Of a stretch of 47,284 nucleotides of DNA, positions 9,001 through 17,977 are shown piece by piece. The notes under the pieces were generated by a model. The model ran no database searches. It saw nothing but the letters and a program-made list of their open reading frames with translations, and was not told the origin of the DNA. Every line of letters begins with the position of its first letter. Position 1 is the first letter of the stretch. The translations under genes and the position numbers were made by a program. The stretch spans positions 1 through 47,284 of the forward strand of contig NZ_RXIU01000541.1 in the NCBI RefSeq assembly GCF_004217665.1, given 5' to 3'. The stretch is from Candidatus Magnetaquicoccus inordinatus. GTDB taxonomy: Bacteria > Pseudomonadota > Magnetococcia > Magnetococcales > Magnetaquicoccaceae.

Positions 9001-12000
9001 GTAACCACCCAGGTTACCGTGCGACTGCTGGCACTTGCTGTCGGATCATCACTGCTGCTGGAGAAAGTCACACTGCGCAAGGCGGTTTGGTAGTGGGCCA
9101 ATGAGGCCGTTCCGCTCAGAGTCAAGACGCCATTGCTGTTACTGGCAATGGAGATGCCGTTTTGCGCCGTAAAGCCCAGCGTATCGCCTGCGCTATAACC
9201 ACTAGAGAGGGTCACTGTTGCTCCGCTCAATTGCGTATCATCGGCATCGCTGATGGTCAGTGTATTATCGATGACGGCGGCATTGCCATTTTCGGTATAA
9301 CTCTGTGTGGCACCTGCGGTCATGATTGGCTGGTCGGCGCTGGCGGTGATAGTTACCGTAGAGGTGACTGCCGTGCTGCTGGCAGCGCTGGTGGCGCTGG
9401 CGTTGGCATCGGTTACCTCCCAACTGATGGTACGACTGCTGCTGCTGGCGGTCGGATCCTCGCTGGAGCTGCTGAAAGTGACGCTTCGGAGTGCTGTTTG
9501 ATAGTTTGCCAAGGTGGCCGAGCCGCTCAGGGTCAGGATACCGGTGCTGCTGTTAAAACTGCCGGTGATCCCGTTTTGTGTGCTAAAGTCCAAGCTGTCT
9601 CCGCTGCTGAAACCAGAGCTGATGCGCACTGTAGCTCCGGCAATATGGGTATCATCGACATCGGAGAGGGTGATGCTGTTATCAATGACTGCTGGCGTGT
9701 CATTTTCGTTATAGCCAAGAGAGCCTCCAGCACTGAGCAGGGGATTGTCATTGACGGGATTGACAGTCAGGGTTTCCGTACCGTCACTGGCACTTTTTAC
9801 GCCCCCTGCACCACTGTTACCACCATCATTAAAGGCGATGGTCACAGTGCGGGTGGGATTGGCGCCATAATTGGTTGGATTGTCATCGGTGGTCCAATAG
9901 ACCACCTTTTGCGCAACCTCCTGCACAATGCTGGCTGTGGCATTGCTGTCAAAAGTAATCTGCAAATCGCCATTGCCGTTGCCGGTAATGTTGACCAGCG
10001 CGGCAAGGGCAACCTGGGTGCCGTTATAGGTGACAATGGAGCTGGTGGCATCATAGGCCACACTGCCCACGCTGGCGATTGACAGCCATTCACCGGAGAG
10101 ATAGCTGTCCTGACTGACAGTCAGCACAGCGTTATTAAAATGGGTGGCATCCACATCGCTCACCGTAAAGCCGCCCAGCACAAAGCTGGAAAAGGATTGT
10201 TCGGTTGCTGCAAAATCGGCAAAGCCAGCGCTTACCGGGTTGTCGTTTTGGGCGGTGATGGTAATGGTCGAGGTGGCAGTATTGAGGAGGAGGGCGGCAT
10301 CATTGGCTGCACTTGCTCCCTGCACGGTGAAGGAGGCGCTGGCGGTGCGGTCGCTGCTGGGCAGAAAATAGAGATTGGTGGTAGCCCCGGCAGCAGCAAC
10401 AAAGCTGTTATTGGTGATAGAGGCGCTCATGGCTGCATCGCTGTAGAGGACTCCACCAGTAATGTTGCTGATTTTGAGATAGGTCAAGCTGCTGTCACCA
10501 CGGGTGACGGTGATGGCAGCACTTAAGGTATCTTCATTGGTGGTGATGTCGGCAACGGCAGTGCCGACGGTGATACTGGCGTTGACTGTTGCACCGGCCA
10601 AACCGGCATCGGCATTGCTGCTGGAGGCTTGCAGGATAAAGGAGCCATTGCCGCCACCGGTGGGGGTAAACTTTAGTCCGGCATTGCCTTCGGCAAAGGT
10701 GATGAAGGTTCCGTCGGTAATGGCGGTGCTGCCATTATTTTTGAACAGGTTGCCGTTGCTGATACCGGTAATTTTCAAATAGCCGGTTTCGCTGCCATCG
10801 TTCAGGTTACGAGTGATGACCAGGCCGCTGCTGGTTTGCACACCAGGGGTAGTAAAGGCATCGGTGATGCTGGGTGTATCGGCAACTGGTGACAAGGTGA
10901 TGGTGGAGGTGACAGTTGCGCCGCCCAGGTCGGCATTGCTGTTGCCTGTGGCGGCCTGCACGGTAAAGGCGCCATTACCGCCGGTGGTGCTGTTATGGTT
11001 GGCGGTGGGCCGAAAATAGAGATTGGTGGTTGCCCCTGCCGAGGCGATAAAGTCACCGTTGTTGATGGCGGTGCTATAGGAGGAGTCGCTGTAGAGGCTG
11101 CCTCCGCTAATGCTGGTAATTTTATAATAGCTGGTTTCGCTCCCATCCCCAGCGGCGCGGCTGATGGCGATGGCGCCGCTGTCTGTATCTTCATTGATGG
11201 TTGGACTGGCCACAGTGGGGGTATCGGCGATGGGCGTCAGGGTAATGGTCGAAGTGGCTGTTGAGCCCCCCAGATAAGAGCTGCCATTGCCGGTCGCCGC
11301 CTGCACAGTGAAGGAGCCATTGCCACCGGTAGTGCTGTTGCGGTTGCTGGTGGGACGAAAATAGAGATTGGTTGTCGCTCCGCCAGAGGCAATAAAATCG
11401 CCGTTGCTGATGGCACTGCTAAAGCTGGCATCGCTGTAGAGGGTACCACCACTGATGCCGCTGATTTGATAATAGGCCAGCTCATTGCCATCATTGCTGC
11501 TGCGAGTGATGGCGATGGCGCCACTGTCGCTATCCTCGTTGATGGTAGGAGTGGCGACAGAGGGGGTTTCCACGGTGGTATCGACCACAAGCGCTTTGCC
11601 ATTGGCAAGAGAGCCGCTGCTGCCCGTGGCGGCCAAGGTCAAGGTGGCACTGTTGCCTGCCGCATCCTGGATGGTTCCCCCATTCAGAGCCAGGGCGCTG
11701 CTGCCGACATAATCAAGATCACTCGTGCTATCGCCGGCCTGCACCGTATACGTAAATACCAGTGCGCTTGTCCCGGAACCGCTGCTGTAGAGGGCGTTGC
11801 GGTCGCTGCTGCCGGTCTCCAGAGTGATATAAGGGGTACCACCGGTAGTGGCCACGGTGACAGCTTCGGAAAAATGGATGGTAACGTTGATTGTGTCGCC
11901 GCTTTTATAACGGCCATCGGCGCTTGTGGAGGTGACCGAGGAGACGGTGGGAGCGGTGGTATCGATGAGGATGGCTTTGTTGTTGCCCAAAGAGTTGGCC

Positions 12001-15000
12001 GTTCCAGGGGCAGCCAGAGTCAGGGTGGCATCGTTGCCGGCGCCATCCTTGATGGTGCCACCGTTCAAATTCAAAGCGCTGGTTGTGGTATAGTCCAAAT
12101 CGCTCGAGCTATCCCCTGCCTGCACGGTATAGGTAAAGGTCAAAGTGGAGCTGCCGGAGCCACTGCCGTAGTTGACGGTGCGGTCGGTGCTACCGGTCTC
12201 CAGGGTGATCTGAGGTGTTCCGGTCACCGTTACCGCCTCGCTGAAGGTAACGGTAACATCGACAGTATCGCCCGCCTTATAGGAGCCGTTGGCGGTCGTG
12301 GCGCTGACCGCAGAGATGGTGGGGGCGCTGGTGTCGATAATGATGGCTTTGTTGTTGCTCAGAGAGTTGGCCGCCCCTGGTGTGGCCAGGGTCAGCACGG
12401 CATCGACTGCGGAGCCGTTTTGCAGAGTGCCACCATTGGCGTTCAAGGAGGTGGTGGCCACATAATCCAGGTCAGTTGTGCTATCCCCGGCCTGTACGCT
12501 ATAGGCAAAGGTGAGAGTGGTGCTGCCGGAGCCGCTGCTGTAGGTGGCGTTACGATCGTTGGTGCCGGTTTCCAGGGTCAGATAAGGGGTGCCGGTAACG
12601 GTAATTGCTTCGGTAAAGGTGACGGTAACATTGATCGTATCACCCGCTTTATAGGAGCCGTCGGCGCTGCTGGCGCTGACTGAGCTGACAGAGGGGGCCA
12701 AAGCGACGATGATATTTTTGGCATTGCCCAAGGAGTTGGCGGCTCCAGGGGCGGCCAAAGTCAGGGTAGCATCATTGCCGGCGCTATCCTTGATGCTGCC
12801 GCTGTTCAAAGCCAGAGCGGTGCTGCTGCTATAATCGAGATCGCTGGTGATGTCGCCGCTCTGCACGGTATAGGTAAAGAGCAGGGCTGCGCTGCCGGAA
12901 CCGCTGACATAGTTGACCGTGCGATCGGTGGAGCCGGTTTCCAGAGTAATTTGTGGTGTACCGGTCACAGTGACCGCTTCAGAAAAGTTGACCGTTACAT
13001 TGATCGATTGCCCGGCATAATAGGTGCCGTTGGCGGTGCTGGAGGAGACCGAAGAGACTGTGGGAGCGGCGGTGTCGATGAGGATGGCTTTATTGTTGCC
13101 CAAGGAGTTGGCGGCTCCAGGGGTGGCCAAAGTCAGCGTGGCATTGTTGCCTGCCGCATCCTTGATTGTGCCACCGTTCAAAGCCAGGGCGGTGGTGGCG
13201 GTATAATCGAGGTCGCTCGTGCTATCCCCCGCCTGCACCGTATAGTGGAAGGTGAGGGTATCGCTGCCCGAGCCGCTGACAAAGCTGGCGTTGCGATCGG
13301 TGGTGCCGGTTTCCAGGGTGAGAGTGGGGGTGCCACCAGTTGTGACGACGCTCACCGCTTCAGAAAAGGTGACGGTAACGGCAATCACATCGCCAACTTT
13401 ATAGGAGCCATCGGCGGTTGTAGCGCTGACCGAAGAGACGCTGGGGGCGGTGGTATCGATGACGATGGCTTTGTTGTCGCCCAAGGAGTTGGCGGCACCG
13501 GGGGAGGCCAAAGTCAGAGTGGCATCGTTGCCGACGGCATCCTTGATGGTGCCCCCGTTCACAGCCAGAGCGCTGGTTGTGGTATAGTCCAAATCGCTCG
13601 TGCTATCCCCCGCCTGCACAGTATAGGTAAAGGTCAGCGTGTTGCTACCCGTGCCGCTGGCATAGGTGGCGTTGCGATCGGTGGAGCCGGTCTCCAGAGT
13701 GATAGAGGGGGTACCTCCGGTTGTGCTGACGTTAACCGCCTCCGAGAAGGTGACGGTGACAGTGACGGTATCACCCGCTTTGTAGGAACCGTTGGCGCTG
13801 GATGCGCTGACCGAGGAGATGGTGGGAGCGGTGGTATCGATGAGGATGGCTTTGTTGTTGCCCAAAGAGTTGGCCGCTCCAGGGCTAGCCAGGGTCAGGG
13901 TGGCATCGTTACCGGCGCCATCCTTGATGGTACCGCTATTGAGGGCCAGGGCGGTGGTGGCGGTATAGTCCAAATCGCTCGTGTTATCGCCTGCCTGCAC
14001 GGTATAGGTAAAGGTCAGAGTGGAGCTGCCGGAGCCACTGCTGTAGTTGACGGTGCGGTCGGTGCTTCCGGTCTCCAGGGTGATTTGAGGTGTTCCGGTT
14101 ACTGTTACCGCCTCGCTGAAGGTGACGGTGACATCGACAGTATCGCCCGCCTTATAGGAACCATTGGCGGTTGTGGCGCTGACCGCAGAGATGGTGGGGG
14201 CGATGGTATCGATAATGATGGCTTTGTTGTTGCCCAGAGAGTTGGCTGCCCCTGGCGTGGCCAGGGTCAACGAGGCGTTGCTCCCAGAACCGTTTTGGAT
14301 GGTGCCGCTGTTGGCACTCAGGGAGGTGGTGGCCACATAATCGAGGTCGGAGCTGTTATCACCGGCTTGCACGGTATAGCGAAAGGTCAGCGTTGTTCCG
14401 CCGCTACCGCTGACATAGTTGGCGTTGCGGTCGGTGCTGCCGGTCTCCAGGGTGATGTACGGTGTTCCGCTGCTGGTGTTGACGTTGACCGCTTCGCTGA
14501 AGGTGACGGTGACATCAATGGTATCACCGGCTTTGAAACTGCCATTGGCGGTCGAAGCAGTGACTGCAGTGACGGTTGGAACCTGGATAACGGCAATATT
14601 TTTATTGGCTGCCAACGAATTGGCGGCGCCAGGAGTGGCCAGGGTCAGGGTGGCGCTATTGCCGACCGCATCGCTGATGGTTCCTCCGTTCAAAGTCAGG
14701 GCGCTGGTGCTGGTATAATCGAGATCGGTCGTATTGTCTCCGCTTTGCACGGTGTAGGTAAAGAGCAGGGCTGTGCTGCCAGAACCGCTGACATAGTTGA
14801 CTGTGCGATCGGTAGAGCCGGTCTCCAGGGTAATTTGAGGAGTGCCGGTTACGGTGACTGCTTCGGAAAAGTTGACCGTGATATTGATGCTCTCTCCGGT
14901 GCTATAACTGCCGTTGGCGGTGCTGGAGGAGACCGAAGAGACGGTAGGGGCAGTGGTATCGATGACGATGGCTTTGTTGTTACCCAAGGAGTTGGCTGCA

Positions 15001-17741
15001 GCGGGCGAGGCCAAAATCAGCGTGGCATCGTTGCCCGCGGCATCTTTGATGGTACCCCCATTGAGTGCCAAGGCGCTGGTGGCGGTATAATCCAGGTCGC
15101 TGCTGCTATCGCCAGCTTGCACGGTATAATTGAAGGTGAGGGTAGTGCTTCCTGAGCCGCTGGCATAGGTCGCGTTACGATCGGTGGTTCCGGTTTCCAG
15201 GGTCAGGTAAGGGGTGCCGCCGGTGGTAACCACAGTCACTGCTTCCGAGAAGGCGACGGTGACAGCAATCACATCGCCTGCCTTATAGGTGTTATTGTTG
15301 GTGGAAGAGGAGACAGAGGAGACGGTCGGTGCCACTCCATCAATTATGATAGCTTTATTCGCAGACAACGAGTTGGCAACTGACGGGGAAGCCAAAGTCA
15401 GTGTGGCGTTGTTACCGGCGGCATCTTTGATAGTACCATTATTGAGGTTCAGGGCGGTGGTGGCTGTATAATCCAGGTCGCTGCTGCTATCGCCAGCTTG
15501 GACGGTATAGTTGAAGGTGAGGGTATTGCTTCCTGAGCCGCTGGCATAGGTAGCGTTACGATCGGTGGTTCCGGTTTCCATGGTCAGGTAAGGGGTACCG
15601 CTGCTGGTATCCACAGTTACCGCTTCCGAGAAGGTGATGCTAACGGCGACAACATCTCCAGATTTGTAGCTGCCGTTGTTGCTGCTGGAAGAGACAGAGG
15701 AGACAGTGGGTGCTGTGCTATCCAAGGTGACACTGAGGGTGCTACTCAAGGCGCTGGTCAAGCTGCCAGTAGCCGAGGTGACCTGGGCATAGACATTATA
15801 AGTGCCATCGTTGACCCCGCTGGTGCTCAAGCCGCTGACGCTCCAGGAACCGTTGCTGACGGTGGCGGTGGCGGTGGGATCGGTGCCGCTGTCAAAGCTG
15901 CCATTGGCATTTTTATCGAGAAAGAGCAGCACCGTGCTACTGCTGTCGCTGCTGGCGGAGGTGCCGGTAAAGTTTAGCGAGGTGGCGTTGGTAGAATTAT
16001 CGGTCGAGCTGCTGCCGTTGTCGGTTCCTGCCGTCAGGTCAGGCGTTCCAGGAGTGGTAGGGGTGATGGAGACGGTGATGGTGCGGGTGGCGCTGGCTGT
16101 ACCATCGCTGACCTGCACGGTAAAGCTGTCGCTGCCGGCATAGCCCGCGGTCGGGGTATAGGTGATGGTGCCCCCGGGGGTGATGTCGGTACTGCCTGAT
16201 GTGGCGGTGGCACTGGAAAAGCTGAGCGTGCCATGGCTGGGGGCAGCACTCTGGCTCCAGGTTTCGGTCTGGCTGCTGTCGCTGTCTGAGGCATGAAGTA
16301 ACGATTTGATGTCGGTGGCAGTGGCGTTCTGGCTGATGCTCAGTGTCGTTGTCGCGCCAACAAAGGTGGGGGCGGTGTTGGTCGCAACATTGCGCGGATT
16401 GGTTACGGCAACGTCGTCTACCGCCAAGATTGTCCCAGCGTCAGTTGTTATTCTGAAGCCGTAGATGCCGTCAAAATCCGTGTTGCTGGCAACGGAGAGT
16501 TGATAAAAGGTAGCAGTTGCTGAAATAGTTTGCGTAACCGCTGTTCCGGTTGGTGTCCAACTGCTATTCAATGCTTGTACGGAATAAGTTCTGGGATATG
16601 TGGAAGAATCACCACTTCCCATCCACAGGCTGTCAAGGTCAAAAATTCCGCTATTCGCACGGAACTCCATATAAGCACCGCTTGCGGAGGTGAGTGCGAC
16701 ATTCCCATTGATACGGACGTAGCCCGTGGTTGCACTGGTTGAACCTGTTACACCTGATGGAGCCGATCCAATTCTGAAGCTGGTTCCAGTCGAATTTTTT
16801 GCATAAATATCGAACCCGGTTGATAAAATATTTGCAGATGAAATTATTTGTCCAGATGTCATTCCTGAAGTTGCTCCGGCGTGCCATGTAACAACCGAAG
16901 CATCAAATGTAACCGTACCTGTAGAGCCACCATTTACCAAGCCTAGCGTATTATCATAATTAATATTTTCATTATAAATAATATTATATATTTCTGTCGG
17001 TCCTGTGTTTGCTTCAAGTGTCCAGTTTCCGCCCCTGCTTTCTGATCCGGTTGTATCCACGGAGGCCGCAATATCCGCACCAGTTGCCATGGCCAAATGT
17101 TCGATAAATGTTTGTCCTTCTGTACCGGAGGCGACACCGCAGCCATAGACCAGAAGATCGCCGGATTCGATCAGAGCTTGACCGAGTATGGCCAACTTGG
17201 CCTGAACCTCAGTACTTTGCAGTGATGCGTTGGTCAGTACATCCTTTCCCAAGCGCAACATGGCCTTGGTTCCATGACTCAAAACATGAATCGCATCATA
17301 TCCGCTATGTGTTTCCGCCCATTGCGCCAACTGTGCCAGACCGGAAGCACTACCATCAATCAGTATTACCTCCACTCCAGTCCGCACACCATTGACCAGG
17401 ATTTGATAGTTATCCACCGAGGTATCAATAAAAATTACCTCTTTTTTGCCATTATTCAGTTTGGGATCAACATAGCGGGTTGCAACTGGAGTGAAGGTAC
17501 GATCTGGGACCACCGTATCACTGGCCGTTGATTGGTTTGATAGCGTCTTGGCAGCTTCATGGGCAGGAGTGGCATCATGCGCAACCTCTGGTTGTGCATG
17601 TACTACCTTGATCACCGCATCTGCGGCAGCACCATCGAACATCATGCGGGGTTCGAGAGCCATCAACATCAATCTTGAGTGGTTGTTCCTGGCCATTGTG
17701 AAGATATCCTGACGGAATGGTTTGGTTTTGATCTTGCTCAT
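6018..17741 (-). CDS. Giant LEPR-XLL/DUF4347 multi-repeat surface adhesin
   Basis: A 3907-aa cell-surface or secreted repeat protein. Order from the N-terminus: MALEPRMMFDGA (LEPR-XLL motif, about residues 27-38); DUF4347 (about 100-245, His156 in LSHG, Cys201 in VYGC); a unique beta-rich segment; a cadherin-like domain; 11 Ig-like repeats of ~125 aa; four TPTINED...SGAI repeats of ~100 aa; a bridging domain; five VCBS/cadherin-like repeats of ~135 aa (SYTENG...VIDNT...SDVDD); two NDAPSF.KGAD repeats; proline-rich linkers (PPPPPPP); a putative-Ig domain (PNWLSFDPASGRFEGTPP); and a basic tail (GWQARTIALTAAAERLQARR). There is no RTX nonapeptide array and no classical signal peptide, so type I-like export is only inferred. 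No ABC exporter is in the window. It lies downstream of the tail-collar/GNAT/DUF6916 genes on the same strand. Confidence 0.9.
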   Translation of the reverse strand: MSKIKTKPFRQDIFTMARNNHSRLMLMALEPRMMFDGAAADAVIKVVHAQPEVAHDATPAHEAAKTLSNQSTASDTVVPDRTFTPVATRYVDPKLNNGKKEVIFIDTSVDNYQILVNGVRTGVEVILIDGSASGLAQLAQWAETHSGYDAIHVLSHGTKAMLRLGKDVLTNASLQSTEVQAKLAILGQALIESGDLLVYGCGVASGTEGQTFIEHLAMATGADIAASVDTTGSESRGGNWTLEANTGPTEIYNIIYNENINYDNTLGLVNGGSTGTVTFDASVVTWHAGATSGMTSGQIISSANILSTGFDIYAKNSTGTSFRIGSAPSGVTGSTSATTGYVRINGNVALTSASGAYMEFRANSGIFDLDSLWMGSGDSSTYPRTYSVQALNSSWTPTGTAVTQTISATATFYQLSVASNTDFDGIYGFRITTDAGTILAVDDVAVTNPRNVATNTAPTFVGATTTLSISQNATATDIKSLLHASDSDSSQTETWSQSAAPSHGTLSFSSATATSGSTDITPGGTITYTPTAGYAGSDSFTVQVSDGTASATRTITVSITPTTPGTPDLTAGTDNGSSSTDNSTNATSLNFTGTSASSDSSSTVLLFLDKNANGSFDSGTDPTATATVSNGSWSVSGLSTSGVNDGTYNVYAQVTSATGSLTSALSSTLSVTLDSTAPTVSSVSSSSNNGSYKSGDVVAVSITFSEAVTVDTSSGTPYLTMETGTTDRNATYASGSGSNTLTFNYTVQAGDSSSDLDYTATTALNLNNGTIKDAAGNNATLTLASPSVANSLSANKAIIIDGVAPTVSSVSSSTNNNTYKAGDVIAVTVAFSEAVTVVTTGGTPYLTLETGTTDRNATYASGSGSTTLTFNYTVQAGDSSSDLDYTATSALALNGGTIKDAAGNDATLILASPAAANSLGNNKAIVIDTTAPTVSSVSSSTANGSYSTGESINITVNFSEAVTVTGTPQITLETGSTDRTVNYVSGSGSTALLFTYTVQSGDNTTDLDYTSTSALTLNGGTISDAVGNSATLTLATPGAANSLAANKNIAVIQVPTVTAVTASTANGSFKAGDTIDVTVTFSEAVNVNTSSGTPYITLETGSTDRNANYVSGSGGTTLTFRYTVQAGDNSSDLDYVATTSLSANSGTIQNGSGSNASLTLATPGAANSLGNNKAIIIDTIAPTISAVSATTANGSYKAGDTVDVTVTFSEAVTVTGTPQITLETGSTDRTVNYSSGSGSSTLTFTYTVQAGDNTSDLDYTATTALALNSGTIKDGAGNDATLTLASPGAANSLGNNKAILIDTTAPTISSVSASSANGSYKAGDTVTVTVTFSEAVNVSTTGGTPSITLETGSTDRNATYASGTGSNTLTFTYTVQAGDSTSDLDYTTTSALAVNGGTIKDAVGNDATLTLASPGAANSLGDNKAIVIDTTAPSVSSVSATTADGSYKVGDVIAVTVTFSEAVSVVTTGGTPTLTLETGTTDRNASFVSGSGSDTLTFHYTVQAGDSTSDLDYTATTALALNGGTIKDAAGNNATLTLATPGAANSLGNNKAILIDTAAPTVSSVSSSTANGTYYAGQSINVTVNFSEAVTVTGTPQITLETGSTDRTVNYVSGSGSAALLFTYTVQSGDITSDLDYSSSTALALNSGSIKDSAGNDATLTLAAPGAANSLGNAKNIIVALAPSVSSVSASSADGSYKAGDTINVTVTFTEAITVTGTPYLTLETGTNDRNATYSSGSGSTTLTFAYSVQAGDSTTDLDYVATTSLNANGGTLQNGSAVDAVLTLATPGAANSLSNNKAIIIDTSAPTISAVSATTANGSYKAGDTVDVTVTFSEAVTVTGTPQITLETGSTDRTVNYGSGSGSSTLTFTYTVQAGDSSSDLDYTTTSALNLNGGTIKDGAGNDATLTLAAPGTANSLGNNKAILIDTTAPTVSSVTSTSADGRYKSGDTINVTIHFSEAVTVATTGGTPYITLETGSSDRNALYSSGSGTSALVFTYTVQAGDSTSDLDYVGSSALALNGGTIQDAAGNSATLTLAATGSSGSLANGKALVVDTTVETPSVATPTINEDSDSGAIAITRSSNDGNELAYYQISGISGGTLYSDASFSSAISNGDFIASGGATTNLYFRPTSNRNSTTGGNGSFTVQAATGNGSSYLGGSTATSTITLTPIADTPTVASPTINEDTDSGAIAISRAAGDGSETSYYKITSISGGSLYSDSSYSTAINNGDFIASAGATTNLYFRPTANHNSTTGGNGAFTVQAATGNSNADLGGATVTSTITLSPVADTPSITDAFTTPGVQTSSGLVITRNLNDGSETGYLKITGISNGNLFKNNGSTAITDGTFITFAEGNAGLKFTPTGGGNGSFILQASSSNADAGLAGATVNASITVGTAVADITTNEDTLSAAITVTRGDSSLTYLKISNITGGVLYSDAAMSASITNNSFVAAAGATTNLYFLPSSDRTASASFTVQGASAANDAALLLNTATSTITITAQNDNPVSAGFADFAATEQSFSSFVLGGFTVSDVDATHFNNAVLTVSQDSYLSGEWLSIASVGSVAYDATSSIVTYNGTQVALAALVNITGNGNGDLQITFDSNATASIVQEVAQKVVYWTTDDNPTNYGANPTRTVTIAFNDGGNSGAGGVKSASDGTETLTVNPVNDNPLLSAGGSLGYNENDTPAVIDNSITLSDVDDTHIAGATVRISSGFSSGDSLDFSTQNGITGSFNSSTGILTLSGSATLANYQTALRSVTFSSSSEDPTASSSSRTISWEVTDANASATSAASSTAVTSTVTITASADQPIMTAGATQSYTENGNAAVIDNTLTISDADDTQLSGATVTLSSGYSAGDTLGFTAQNGISIASNSNGVLTLSGTASLAHYQTALRSVTFSSSSDDPTASASSRTVTWVVTDANSDSTSAQNSTGVTSTLNLTAAADQPVVTAGGTLAYTENGVAVAIDNTINITDVDDSQISGASVRISSGLSSGDSLALTSQNGISGSFDSTTGILTLSGTASLAHYQTALRSVLFSSSSDDPTASSSSRSITWIVTDGNSDGAGAESSTGVTSTITLTALADQPVASAGGTQSYTENGAAVVIDNTILLSDVDDSQLAGATVCISAGLSTGDILGFDNQNGITGSFNSSSGVLTLSGTASIANYQTALRSVTYSSSSDDPTANSSSRTIDWQVTDANSDNSSPQNSTTVSSTLNLTATADAPVMTAGSTLTYTEGDGATAIDGTLTISDADDSQISAATVTITAGLSSGDSLAVATQNGISGSFDSTTGVLTLSGTATLAHYQTALRSVTFGNSSASPSLLSTTRTVAWSVTDANSDGVGSQSSVAVNSAVTLLPVNDLPSFSKGADQEVNEDAGTQTVANWATALDKGAADEANQHLSFLVSNDNNSLFSVQPGIDASGQLSYIPAANANGVATVTVQIHDDGGTAHGGIDTSTAQTFTINVHAVNDAPSFVKGADQVVIQTPNPITVANWATAIHAGPSDESAQNWQFIVSNNHNEMFSVQPAIDANGTLRYTPSQLNYGTATVTVKLQDSGGTARNGVDNSSEQSFTLTVKRLPPPQPAPPPPPPPSDKSNSPASSSNGQQPVQTFNPSSALPTMGDSSVAPLVTIANPNPTPTVIKGDNSTSRAPSSSVQKSLLSSNQNSTVAPPPPVPPAPPQAPPPAALSSKAASAPVFSDASNLTASTSGAFAVVVSSSAGENSGLSLNRGIQDVAVGESGSIRISIPADAFKHSDAKAQVSLSASQADGGSLPNWLSFDPASGRFEGTPPPGSNAEISVKVVAHDNQGKEAVSIFRIKIGKKEGDIKGDTGSQDKQEGTTPKDGPRSDSGEESAFWAMLQPLLSGKGETGKILAEGKGGLTRQLAWTGRQGWQARTIALTAAAERLQARRHSS
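7690..9745 (-). repeat. Five VCBS/cadherin-like ~405-bp repeats
   Basis: Within the giant adhesin, five successive units each contain YTENG/YNEND, VIDNT, SDVDD, G.LTLSG.A, YQTALRSV and a W.VTDANSD motif. They differ more from each other than the Ig-like units do. Confidence 0.75.
10255..11570 (-). repeat. Four INED-type repeats
   Basis: Four units of ~300-350 bp encode a beta-rich domain with TINEDSDSGAI, I.GG.LYSD, A.TTNLYF.P and FTVQ motifs. The third unit (TPSITDAF...) is the most divergent. Confidence 0.65.
11590..15730 (-). repeat. Eleven Ig-like ~375-bp tandem repeats
   Basis: Eleven units begin (reading leftwards) near 15700, 15315, 14940, 14570, 14187, 13815, 13437, 13056, 12685, 12315 and 11940. 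Each encodes AP(T/S)(V/I)S.V, a GSYKAGD-like turn, FSEAV, TLETGSTDRN, Y.SGSG, YTVQ(A/S)GD and L.LA.PG.ANSLG. Alternate subtypes recur (YYAGQSINV units with DRTVNY versus KAGDTVNV units with DRNATY), suggesting duplication of multi-unit blocks. Confidence 0.85.
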
Positions 17742-17919
17742 GGCAATACTGACCTTCTAAAACATGGCGATTGATAAAGTTGACAAGAAACAGAAGTGTT
17801 CAACCGGGAGCTTCCAGAAAGTTTATGACAAGTAGAGCAACCGACCAACGCATCTGGATAATAGAATAAGTTAAGTATTCACAACCGTTTAGACACGATT
17901 TACTCCCAATTTGGATAGA

Positions 17920-17960
17920 CAGAGAAGGAGGAAAAGATCTGATCTCTGCCTCCTTCTCTG
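17920..17960 (-). terminator. Stem-loop between the tail-collar gene and the giant adhesin
   Basis: A perfect 12-bp stem (17920-17931 with 17949-17960) with a 17-base loop begins 17 bases after the tail-collar stop codon. No U-tract follows on the minus strand, so it may be a weak terminator, attenuator or mRNA-stabilising element. The remaining ~180 bases before the adhesin ATG would have to hold its promoter. No regulator box of the TTACAT type is present there. Confidence 0.55.
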
Positions 17961-17977
17961 TGCTAAAGAGTGGTTTG

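Noticed and set aside
66-15155. Long plus-strand open frames opposite the adhesin repeats (for example 63-1061, 8142-9104, 12951-15155).
   Set aside because: They are Gly-rich mirror frames that repeat with the same period as the minus-strand Ig and VCBS units, lack starts with ribosome-binding sites and show no domain. The minus-strand proteins have clear domains.
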